Shown here: piece after piece, positions 1 through 8,981 of the stretch
Numbering within the stretch: the stretch's first letter is position 1
Layout of the letters: every line of letters begins with the position of its first letter
DNA from: Mantamonas sphyraenae
Taxonomy: Eukaryota; CRuMs; Mantamonadidae
DNA length: 64,000 nucleotides
Assembly: GCA_026936335.1 (NCBI GenBank)
Contig: JAPMXV010000020.1
Location: forward strand, 1 to 64,000
Reading direction: 5' to 3'
Translations under genes and position numbers: made by a program
The notes under the pieces: generated by a model
Databases searched by the model: none
What the model was told of the DNA's origin: nothing
Seen by the model: the letters and a program-made list of their open reading frames with translations, nothing else

Positions 1-92
1 CTAACCCTAACCCTAACCCTAACCCTAACCCTAACCCTAACCCTAACCCTAACCCTAACCCTAACCCTAACCCTAACCCTAACCCTAACCCC

Positions 93-133
<41 letters not shown>

Positions 134-177
134 CCCTAACCCTAACCCTAACCCTAACCCTAACCCTAACCCTAACC

Positions 178-218
<41 letters not shown>

Positions 219-234
219 CCCTAACCCTAACCCT
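1..234. repeat. Telomeric repeat array (CCCTAA)n
   Basis: About 39 near-perfect copies of CCCTAA read 5' to 3' from base 1, so the G-rich strand (TTAGGG) points outward as expected for a left chromosome end. Three variant units are visible: one with extra C residues near 89-93 and two with AAA instead of AA near 113-115 and 198-200. The array stops abruptly at about 234 and unique sequence follows at once. Confidence 0.98.
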
Positions 235-515
235 GAGTGAAACTCAGCAACTCACAGTGGTAAATGCGATGAGTCCGGTCTAGGTCACGTGAGTTGTGCT
301 TGTGATTGCTGGCGGTGTGGCTGAGTTGGGTGGTGATATGGGGCAGTGAGCAATAGGTGGCAGTGAAAATGTCGCTAGTGAGTGGCCGTTGTCCTGCAAC
401 GACGCGCAGTCAGCACTGCCCATCCGCCTTCCACCAAAGTATCACCAACACCCACAACACCCTCCACCTGTCCAACACAATCCGCATACACTCCAGTACC
501 ACCTCCACCACCACC
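235..515. other. Short unique subtelomeric leader, no gene seen
   Basis: This is 281 bases of non-repetitive sequence between the telomere array and the first start codon. It holds a palindromic CACGTG (E-box-like) at 286-291 within GTCACGTGAG. No satellite, transposon fragment or RNA gene was recognised. It probably carries the promoter and 5' UTR of the gene starting at 516 (inference). Confidence 0.6.
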
Positions 516-3500
516 ATGGACAAAGACTACTCAAGCACTCAGAAGCAACAACACACACCCAACACCTACCCAGCGTGCGTTCTGCCTTCCACTCCGTTTT
601 CTGACTGCCCGCTTCTCCCGCTTCCTTGCCTCCTCCATGCTTCTGTCGTTTGCCTGCACTCCTGCCCTGCATCTCCACTTCCCCATCACCACCGCCGCTG
701 CCTTCTCCGCTCTTCTCCGATCCCCTCTCCCCTGTCACTGCCCTCCCCGTTGCCAGTTTCCCGGTTTGCCAATCGCCTCCGTTTTCCCTCTCTACTCGTT
801 CCAGCCTCCCTTCACCCCGCTTCTGCAATGACGGCGTCCATTCCGCCTTCAGCTCACCTCTTCCACCCCGCCATGCCGCTCCCATCTTCCCCACAGCTAC
901 GGGTACATGGTCCCTCCCATGGCTGCCCAGCCGTTTCCGAATATGCTGCCCGTCTCTGGCGTACAAAACCCGTACCAGCACCCACAACCACCCATCATCT
1001 GGGTCCCTGTCAACACCCACCGCCAGCAGCACTACGCATATGCTCATCAGGGCCACGCATACAACGTCTACCCTCCTCCGCCGCCTCCTCAGCCGCGACA
1101 AACCGCCCAGATGCACTTCGCTCAGACTCCGTCGCACCCTCAGCCTGCTCAACCCACCACAAACCACAACCGCGTCCCCAAACGCATCAGCCCTGCCTTT
1201 GTCGGCATCACACGGACCACATCCACCACCACCACGTCGTCGTCCTCCCACCAGGCCACACGGCAGACTGGAGACAGCGACGACGACGACGCAGACCAGG
1301 ACGCACACATACTTGACACCGGCGACGTGGAGGACCTGATGGTCCTGAACATTGGCCACCGTGAACCACTGTCACCCTCCAGCAACTCAGATTGGATGAC
1401 CGCCTCATGGATGGATGCGTACGATGAAGACGGCGAGGCAAACGACGCAACCCCGCAGCACCTGGACGACGAATTGGAAACTCAGGGCTCACTCAGCATT
1501 GCAGACACTGGTGATGCCATGGATGAGGAGTACATGACGCAGGATGACAGCGACGACGACGCAGACGACGTGGAGCAGGAGGACAGGTACGAATGGCAGC
1601 CGAGACGCACAAGCAGAGGCCGCAGACGGCGTCGTAGAAACCACACCAGCCGTACTGATCCACAAGCGATGAAAGGCAGCGGACAGAGCAGGCTCAGGGT
1701 CACGGCTGGCAGTGGCACAGAGACAGGGACGTCGAGCACACAGGCAAGGAGGGCCAAGAACGGAGACAACGGCGCACGGAAGAACGCGTGCGATGACAAG
1801 ACGAACAAGTTGCCAGATGGTGTTGTGCGCAAAGCGTGGAGAGTGGGACCCAGTGACGACCGCAGCCACAGCAACAAGAAGGAGCACACGGCACTGCTGA
1901 ACCACATGCACACCCTGGCCAACGAGCATCCCATCGACGACATCCCCGAGCTCATGACCCTGCAGGCGCGTGTTGTGGTATGCCATGGCACCCAGTTGAC
2001 GCTTGTCCGACAGATTCAGCTCGCTCTGGGCAACATTCCCGTTTCCCAGGGCGACATGGCCTTCTGCCTCACCCTTCTCGGCCGTGACATGGATCAACGT
2101 GTGTGCGGTCTAACCATCCTCAACGCTGGTCTGGCCATGGGTGTGACAGAGGCTGGGTTGAAGGTGTGCTGGCTGGAGGAGCCACACGACCACGAAAACA
2201 CCAACTACGCCCTCCTCCACCTACTCATGACTGAGATGGACACACTCGGCAACAGCCCCCAACCCACCACCTGGAAGGAGCACGAGCAGACCCAGCTGTG
2301 GCTGCAGGAAGCACGACGCCCTGCTGACAACGACAGCGACCCACACTGGACACAATGCGACTACGATCACCAACTCACCACCACCAATGTGGAAGAGTGG
2401 CATCCCGAGTCTGTGCGCAGTGGGTGGACCGGTGCTGCAACATGCGACGAGCGTGGCAGCTGCACGGCGCGGGAGTTCCAGACGCTGCTGGCACACATGA
2501 AGGCACGCGCAGCTAAGTACCCTCGCCATGAGCACACAGACGAGCACCATGCACTGCGTGAGCTGATCAACAACGGCAACCTGCTGACCCTTGTGCGACA
2601 CATCATCCTGGCGCTGGGCAACGTTGGCGTGCCGCCTGTCGACCTGGCCTTCTTTGTCCGCCTCCTCAGGCCACGCCTCACCTACCAGCAGGTTGTCAGT
2701 GCCATCAGCCTCACCCTCAACCGCGGTGTTACCTCCCTCTCCCTCAAGATCGCCTGGCTCGACAACCCCAAACCCAGCGACGCCACACTGCACACCCTCC
2801 TGCACACCCTCATCGACCGCATCACACCCCACATCAACACCCGTCCCACCACCACTGACGCCGTCAACACCCTCGACATCCCCGAGCTTGTTCTGCCTGA
2901 GACCACAGAGGAGGAGAAGGTGGCCATGGAGGATGGACTGCCAGATGGAGTTGTGCGCAGTGGTTGGACGTATTGGCGCAAGAGCGAGCGCATGCACAGC
3001 AACAAGAAGGAGCACACGGCACTGCTGAGGCACATGCACACTCTGGCCAACGAGCATCCCATTGACAACATCCCTGACCTCATGACCCTGCAGGCGCGCG
3101 TTGTGGTCTGCCATGGCACCCTGTTGACGCTGATCCGACAGATACAGCTCGCTCTGGGCAACATTCCCCTCTCCCAGGGCGACATGGCACTCTGCCTTAC
3201 CCTTCTCGGCCGTGACGTGGATCAAACGGCATGCAGATTGGCCATCCGACACGCTGGTCTGGCCGTGGGTGTAACAGAGGCTGGGTTGAAGGTGGGCTGG
3301 CTTGAGGAACCACACGACCACGGCGACCCCAACTACGCCCTCCTCCACCTGCTCTTGACAGAGATGGACAATCTCGACAACAGGCCCCATCCCACCACCT
3401 GGGAGGAGCACAAGCAGACCCAGCTGTGGCTGCAGAAAGCACGACGCCCTGCTGACAACGACAGCGACCTTCACTGGACACAATGCGACTACGACCACCA

Positions 3501-4095
3501 CCTGACCACTACCGAGGTGGAACAGTGGCATCCCAAGTCTGTGCGCAGTGGCTGGAGCAAGTCCCGGGGTGACGCGACAGACGAGCGTGGCAGCTGCACG
3601 GCGCGGGAGTTCCAGACGCTGCTGGCACACATGAAGGCACGCGCAGCCAAGCAACCTCGCCATCAGCACACACACGAGCACCAGGCACTGTGTGAGCTGA
3701 TCAACAACGGCGACCTGAAGTCCCTGGTGCGACACATCATCCTGGCGTTGGGCAACGTTGGCGTGCCACCTGTCGACCTGGCCTTCTTTGTCCGCCTCCT
3801 CAGGCCACAGCTCACCTACCAGCAGGTTCACGGTGCCATCAGCAGATCTCTCACCCGCGGCGTCACCTCCCTTTCCCTCAAGATCGCCTGGCTCGACAAC
3901 CCCAAACCCAGCGACGCCACACTGCACACCCTCCTGCACACCCTCCTCGACCGCATTACACCCCACATCAACACACGCCCCACCACTCTCGCTCTCGTCA
4001 ACGCCTACCCCATCCCCTCCTACACCCTCCCCAAGCGCAAAGACCCTTCCTCCTCCTCCTCCTCCTCCTCCTCCAAACGCCAACGCCTCGAATGA
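516..4095 (+). CDS. Subtelomeric protein with a fourfold internal repeat, function unknown
   Basis: I do not recognise this protein. My model joins 516-574 and 897-4095 (1085 aa). The ATG at 516 sits in an ideal CCACCATGG context, and a pyrimidine-rich intron (GTGCGT...ACAG, 322 nt) joins exon 1 in frame to a segment reading YPAYGYMVPP. Without the intron the start would be 907. Order: a Pro/Gln/Tyr-rich N-terminus, an acidic and basic low-complexity region (about residues 140-320), then two copies of a 376-residue unit. Each copy holds two related halves that begin with VR-S/K-GW-like residues, contain LTLVR-I-LALGN and end in WL-[ED]-[EN]-P plus a Leu/His-rich helix. The C-terminus is a Ser run followed by KRQRLE, which could be a nuclear signal. 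It is the gene closest to the telomere. An internal duplication in a subtelomeric gene suggests recent amplification (inference). Confidence 0.75.
1810..3972 (+). repeat. Tandem 1128-bp in-frame duplication inside the subtelomeric gene
   Basis: The stretch beginning at about 1810 recurs 1128 bp later at about 2938 (the same TTGCCAGATGG start, and the same VR-GW codons at 2410 and 3538 in the second half-unit). Offset and reading frame are constant, giving two 376-residue copies. Long runs of identical DNA between copies show the duplication is recent or kept alike by gene conversion. Confidence 0.9.
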
Positions 4096-4186
4096 ACCCC
4101 CCCGCCTCACCAATACCTTAACCACGTCTCGTCTGTCCAACCTCCCGTCCAGAAACCCCCCTCCAGTCCAACCACCACAACCCGCC

Positions 4187-5446
4187 ATGTCTTCTTCCCT
4201 CCGTCAACGTGGCTCCTCGCCATCGGACAGCGTGGCCTCGTCCACAGTGACATCCACCAGCTCCCGCAGCTTCAAAGACCGACTCGGCGACGCTCTCTGC
4301 ATGATCGTCGTTGGCTTTGTCCTCTTTTCCGGCTCCTTCGTGCTGTTGTGGCAAAACGAGGGCTGGGCCATCGACACCGAGGCCTCCCTCAACCGTGCCA
4401 AGATGCGTACCGTCGCCATCACGGGTCAGCTCTCCCTTGACAAGTCTCTCAACCTTCCCGACGGCAGCATTGTCTGGGTCTCTGGCCCCATTGTTGCAAC
4501 GGGGCAGCCCCTTGAAGATCCAAACTTTGGAATTCGTGTCAACGGCCTCGCACTCATGCGCTCCGTCGAGATGTACCAATGGAAAGAGGACGTGCGAGAT
4601 GTGCACGAGGGCAATCGAAAAGTCAAGATGCACGAGTACTCCAAGGACTGGAGCTCCACAACCATCGACTCGTCCAAGTTCTACAAGTCGTCAGGACACG
4701 AGAACCCTTCGAGCATGCCCTACCCGGACAAAACCTTCTACGCCGAAGGTGCCACGCTCGGCGACTACACCGTCGACAAGGCTCTGTGGGACCGCGTGAA
4801 CAACAGGGTCACATTGCGCTTGAGCAAAGAATTTGGCGAAAAGATGCACGAGTACGGCCTGCGCTTGATCGACGACCACATGAGCCTGGTCACAAAGCAC
4901 AAGACCTCTTTCCGTAGTTACTACCCCGAGGTGGGCGATATCCGCATCACATTTTCCGTCTACGGCAGCACAGGCAAGCAGGACCCTCAGTTTGTCACAA
5001 ACGCCCTTGACGAGACCATTGTCAGCCTCATTGCAGGTCTGCAGAACCCCGACCGCCTGACCAACGTCCAGGACGAACAGACGGGCACCGAGGTCAGTCA
5101 GGTCACCACGGGTCGCTCCAGCATCGGCGAGATCTACTCCAGTGCCCAGTCGTGGAACACCTTGAAAAAGTGGATCCTGCGCATTGTTGGCTGGCTCATC
5201 ATGCGTTGGGGTCTGGAGATCATGACCGACATCGTCCACGTCCTCCTTGAGTGGATCCCTGTCGTCGGCGCGGTCGCACGCTTCTCCATGGGTCTCCTCA
5301 CCTTTTTCCTCTCGCTGCTCCTCAGTGTCATTGTCATCCAAATTGCATGGCTTTTCCACCACCCAGCAGTTCTGGTCGCTATAGTCGCCCTGTGCGTCAC
5401 TCCGTTGATGTATGGCACGACCAAGCTCAACCCGCACGACGATTGA
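4187..5446 (+). CDS. TMEM43/LUMA-like inner nuclear membrane or ER protein
   Basis: The 419-residue product has the TMEM43 layout: a short Ser-rich N-terminus, one TM helix containing GFVLFSGSFVLLWQNEG (about residues 40-65), a long lumenal domain, and three or four closely spaced TM helices in the last 110 residues. TMEM43 proteins bind emerin and lamins in animals and sit in the ER and inner nuclear membrane. Protists without lamins also have them, so the exact role here is open. I chose the ATG at 4187 (CCGCCATGT) because the upstream continuation of the frame overlaps the previous gene. It ends 30 nt from the stop of the convergent transketolase gene. Confidence 0.85.
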   Translation: MSSSLRQRGSSPSDSVASSTVTSTSSRSFKDRLGDALCMIVVGFVLFSGSFVLLWQNEGWAIDTEASLNRAKMRTVAITGQLSLDKSLNLPDGSIVWVSGPIVATGQPLEDPNFGIRVNGLALMRSVEMYQWKEDVRDVHEGNRKVKMHEYSKDWSSTTIDSSKFYKSSGHENPSSMPYPDKTFYAEGATLGDYTVDKALWDRVNNRVTLRLSKEFGEKMHEYGLRLIDDHMSLVTKHKTSFRSYYPEVGDIRITFSVYGSTGKQDPQFVTNALDETIVSLIAGLQNPDRLTNVQDEQTGTEVSQVTTGRSSIGEIYSSAQSWNTLKKWILRIVGWLIMRWGLEIMTDIVHVLLEWIPVVGAVARFSMGLLTFFLSLLLSVIVIQIAWLFHHPAVLVAIVALCVTPLMYGTTKLNPHDD

Positions 5447-5476
5447 TTGAATCAAGCGGATTCCATTCCACCCCAC

Positions 5477-7501
5477 TCACAACTCCAGCTTGGTGCCCAG
5501 GCTCAATCGCCCAAACAGTTCCGGTGTCTCCTTGCTCTTGGCAATCACCTTTTCTGCCACGCCCACCACGTTGTCCACGGTGAACCCAAAGTGCTCCATC
5601 ACCTCCTCACCCTTGCCGCTTTCGCCAAACGTGTCCATGCCCACGTGCACGTGTGCAAACTCGCTCCACCCATACGTGCCCGATGCCTCCACGCTGATCA
5701 CGGGCAGGCCGTCCGGGAACACCTCGCGCTTCACGCTGTCTGCCTGCGCGCGGAACGCCTCCATGCACGGCATCGACACCACACGTGCCGCCACCTTGGA
5801 CGCTGCCTCCACAATCAGGCCCACCTCCGAGCCGCTGGCCACAAGCACCACCTCGGGCGCCTCGGCGCTGTATGCCTCCAGCACATAGCCGCCCTGCAGC
5901 GTGCCCTCGATGCTACTTCCCTCCAGATGCGGCACGTTCTGACGCGTCAGTGCAAGCACACTCGGCGTCTTCTTGCTCTGCAGCGCCAGTGCATACGCTC
6001 CCGATGTCTCATTGCCATCCGCCGGTCGGATCACGTTGCAGTTCGGCGTCGCACGCCACGATGCCAGCGTTTCGATCGGCTGGTGTGTCGGCCCGTCCTC
6101 GCCCAAGCCGATGCTGTCGTGCGTCATGATGTAGATCACCTGCCACTCGCTCAGCGCGCTCAGTCGAGCTGCGCCCTGCGCATAGCCCAGGAACACCAGG
6201 AACGTCGCCGCAAACGGAAGAAACGTCCCGTACGCGGCCAGACCGTTGCTCACAGCTGCCATTGCGTGCTCTCGCACACCGTACCGGATGTACGTGCCCG
6301 CGCGCGTCTCCTTGTCAAACGCCACGCTGTTCTTCAGCTCCGTGCAGTTGCTGCCCGTCAAATCCGCAGACCCGCCAATCAGCTCGGGCATCATGTCGTT
6401 CAACACGTTCAGCACTGCTCCGCTCAGCTTGCGCGTCGACGTCGCCTTGTCCTGTGCCGTAAACGTCGGCAGTGCCTCCAGCCACCCTTCCGGCAGCTCG
6501 CCCGACACAATGCGTGCCAGCTCCGCACCCAGAGGGCTGCTCTCCACGTACGCCGCATACTTGGCGTCCCACTCCTTGCGCACGGCACGTTTCGCTTCAG
6601 CCAGTTCGTTCACAGCCGCCTGAACTTCCTCGGCCACGGCAAAGCTCTGCGACCCGTCCAAGCCCAGCTTTTCCTTGACGCTTGCTGCGTCCTCCGCACC
6701 CAGAGGCGCGCCGTGCACACCCGCCGTGCCCTGCTTGGCCGACTGGTAGCCAATCGTCGTGCGCACCTTGATGATCGACGGACGATCCGTTTCTGCCTTG
6801 GCTGCCTCGATCGCTGCATCAATCGCCTCCAGGTCCGTGTCGCCGTCCTCCACGCTGCTCGTGTGCCATCCGTACGCCTCGAAACGTGCCAGCACATCCT
6901 CGCCAAAGCTCAGCGACGTGTCGCCGTCAATCGTGATGTGGTTGTCGTCGTACAGCACAATCAGCGACCCCAGTCCCAGGTGGCCTGCAAGCGACGCTGC
7001 CTCGCAGCACACGCCCTCCTGCAGACACCCGTCGCCACAGATCACAAACGTGTGGTTGTCAAACAGACTCACTTCGTCCGTGTTGTACCGTGCCGCCATG
7101 TTTGCGCTGCCAATGGCCAATCCCACAGCGTTGGCAAACCCTTGGCCCAGCGGACCCGTTGTCACCTCCACCCCGGGCGTGTCTTTGCTTTCCGGGTGTC
7201 CTGCCGTGCGCGACCCCACCTGCCGGAACGCCTTCAGGTCCTCCAGCGACAAGTAGCCAAACAGATGCAGCAGCGAGTACTGCAGAGCACTTGCGTGTCC
7301 GTTCGACAGAACAAAGCGGTCCCGGTTCAGCCACTTGGGCGATTCCGCATCAAAGTCCATGTGCTGCGCAAACAGCAGGTACGCCATCGGTGCGCAGCCC
7401 AGCGGGGCTCCAGGGTGTCCACTGTTGGCTGCCTCCACCATGTCCACGCTCAGGGCGCGCACCGTGTTGATTGTTCGTTGAGAAATGCTGCTGCTGCTCA
7501 T
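5477..7501 (-). CDS. Transketolase
   Basis: The 674-residue intronless product is a full-length transketolase, a thiamine-diphosphate enzyme that moves two-carbon units between sugar phosphates in the pentose phosphate pathway. The TPP/Mg motif GDGCLQEG starts near residue 157, with the matching Asn in LYDDNHITIDG. The pyrimidine domain holds VREHAMAAVSNGL and THDSIGLGEDGPTHQPIE. The start MSSSSISQR is the first ATG giving the normal transketolase N-terminus (a short lead, then TVRALSVDMVEAANSGHPG). No targeting peptide is evident, so it is probably cytosolic. It is divergently paired with the HEPN-RGG gene, with start codons 84 nt apart. Confidence 0.97.
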   Translation of the reverse strand: MSSSSISQRTINTVRALSVDMVEAANSGHPGAPLGCAPMAYLLFAQHMDFDAESPKWLNRDRFVLSNGHASALQYSLLHLFGYLSLEDLKAFRQVGSRTAGHPESKDTPGVEVTTGPLGQGFANAVGLAIGSANMAARYNTDEVSLFDNHTFVICGDGCLQEGVCCEAASLAGHLGLGSLIVLYDDNHITIDGDTSLSFGEDVLARFEAYGWHTSSVEDGDTDLEAIDAAIEAAKAETDRPSIIKVRTTIGYQSAKQGTAGVHGAPLGAEDAASVKEKLGLDGSQSFAVAEEVQAAVNELAEAKRAVRKEWDAKYAAYVESSPLGAELARIVSGELPEGWLEALPTFTAQDKATSTRKLSGAVLNVLNDMMPELIGGSADLTGSNCTELKNSVAFDKETRAGTYIRYGVREHAMAAVSNGLAAYGTFLPFAATFLVFLGYAQGAARLSALSEWQVIYIMTHDSIGLGEDGPTHQPIETLASWRATPNCNVIRPADGNETSGAYALALQSKKTPSVLALTRQNVPHLEGSSIEGTLQGGYVLEAYSAEAPEVVLVASGSEVGLIVEAASKVAARVVSMPCMEAFRAQADSVKREVFPDGLPVISVEASGTYGWSEFAHVHVGMDTFGESGKGEEVMEHFGFTVDNVVGVAEKVIAKSKETPELFGRLSLGTKLEL

Positions 7502-7585
7502 CTCGGCCTTTTTTGTGTGAAAACGAGAGGGGAGAAAATCCGGTGGCTGCCCTTGCGCCCTCCGCCTCGCCTCCTCATCCAACCC
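7502..7585. promoter_or_regulatory. Shared divergent promoter region
   Basis: Only 84 nt separate the start codon of transketolase (minus strand) from that of the HEPN-RGG gene (plus strand). Both 5' UTRs and core promoters must lie here or inside the opposite gene. No TATA box is evident. This is inferred from position only. Confidence 0.5.
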
Positions 7586-8962
7586 ATGTCCATCCCACTC
7601 AGCATCCAAGTTGCTGCTCCTGGCCAGCAGTCGACCGACCAGGGCCTCGATGTCCAGCAAGCCCTCGACGACCTTGTCCTCGACGACCCGGCTCTCCTTC
7701 CCACGGGTCTGCACTTGCGTGAGCACATCACCCAGCTTGCCCAGGACCGCCTTGGCCACTCTCTCACTGCCGTCGACATCATCCTTGTCGCCGATGCCGG
7801 CCAGCTCGAACTCACAGACGACTCGCCCCTCGACGTCCTCCTCGCCGCGTACAACGTCGTCAACATCACTGCACGCTTCATCCACACCCACTCACTCGTC
7901 GCAGATGACGACACGGCTGACAATGACACTCTACAAACCGACACCATCGACGATAACGACGACGACAACGACGACAACGACGACCAAACCGTCGTGCTCA
8001 CTCTCCGCGACGCCCAGGACGACGAACTCGACACCGATCTCGAACTTGCTCGCAGCCAGGGCAGTGTTTCTCTCACCCACGACACCGACGATGTCCTCAT
8101 CGACACATCCTCTCTCCTGTGCCCGCCCATCTCCTGGCACACCGTTGGCGGCGACACCACCTTCCTCGACGTGGCTCCCGTCGAAGCAAAGAACATGGAC
8201 TACCTTCGTCGTGTCCTCGAGTGCATCCAGAAGGGTCTCTCTCCCTATCTCTATCGCACAGCCGCCAAGCACGGCCTCGAAATCGAAAAGGGAGGCGACC
8301 TCTACTACGAGCTCAAGCACATGCGCCAGGCCCAGGATATGTATGCCGACCTGCTCAACTGCAGTGCCCACGACATCGACAAGCTCGTCAGCAGCTCCCT
8401 CCATGCACGCAACCAGTTTGCCCACTCTTCCGACAACAAAGCCGTTCTCCACTCCCACGCCGCCGTCTACGACCTCCTCGAGCTCGGCGAACTCATCCTC
8501 ACTCTCGTCTCTGCCTACGATTACGAGGCAGAACGCCAGCTTGAGAACCTCATCGCTCTCCACGACACCTACAACGACCACGGCAAGGTCCGCATCGCTC
8601 GCAAGCTCCTCATCGAGTCATCCGAAGAAGAGCGCACCCACATGGCCACCTGGATGCTCACCTCCATGCTCCAACGCATCCAAGACGGTGACCAGGACCT
8701 TGTCGACGCCCTCTCCACACGCGTCCTCCCGTACATCGACGGTCTTGTCGACGTCGACGACGAGCTCCAGAAGCAAGAGGACAAGCGCAAGAACAGCACA
8801 AACACCTTTCACCACACATTCACTCGCAGATACAACTCCTCCAATGGAAGTCGAGGCAGAGGCAGAGGCGGAGGCAGGGGCAGAGGCAGAGGCAGGGGCA
8901 GGGGCAGAGGCAACCGCGGCTACTTTGACCGCAAACGCCAATCCCACACCAACAACTCCTGA
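7586..8962 (+). CDS. HEPN-like domain protein with C-terminal RGG box
   Basis: The 458-residue product is not a family I can name with certainty. An acidic Asp-rich stretch (about 110-165) is followed by a helical region (about 195-320) containing SSLHARNQFAHSSDNK. The R-x4-H pattern (Arg275, His280) is the hallmark of HEPN domains, many of which are RNases. The surrounding sequence recalls the Swt1/RiboL type of HEPN. The C-terminus (about 420-446) is an RGRGRGGGRGRG tract, a classic RNA-binding RGG box and arginine-methylation target. The likely role is RNA binding or processing (inference). The ATG at 7586 is the first after the divergent partner. The frame stays open upstream only because transketolase lies on the other strand. 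Its stop is 19 nt from the convergent TYW4 stop. Confidence 0.7.
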   Translation: MSIPLSIQVAAPGQQSTDQGLDVQQALDDLVLDDPALLPTGLHLREHITQLAQDRLGHSLTAVDIILVADAGQLELTDDSPLDVLLAAYNVVNITARFIHTHSLVADDDTADNDTLQTDTIDDNDDDNDDNDDQTVVLTLRDAQDDELDTDLELARSQGSVSLTHDTDDVLIDTSSLLCPPISWHTVGGDTTFLDVAPVEAKNMDYLRRVLECIQKGLSPYLYRTAAKHGLEIEKGGDLYYELKHMRQAQDMYADLLNCSAHDIDKLVSSSLHARNQFAHSSDNKAVLHSHAAVYDLLELGELILTLVSAYDYEAERQLENLIALHDTYNDHGKVRIARKLLIESSEEERTHMATWMLTSMLQRIQDGDQDLVDALSTRVLPYIDGLVDVDDELQKQEDKRKNSTNTFHHTFTRRYNSSNGSRGRGRGGGRGRGRGRGRGRGNRGYFDRKRQSHTNNS

Positions 8963-8981
8963 TCATCCCCCATTTTCTCTC

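Noticed and set aside
2221-4188. 655-codon minus-strand frame opposite the fourfold repeat gene
   Set aside because: Its repeat pattern simply mirrors the duplication of the plus-strand gene; no start context or domain.
5447-8962. 1171-codon open frame across transketolase and the HEPN gene
   Set aside because: Its first 713 codons are antisense to transketolase. Only the part from 7586 is supported; the extension arises from strong codon bias leaving the opposite frame open.
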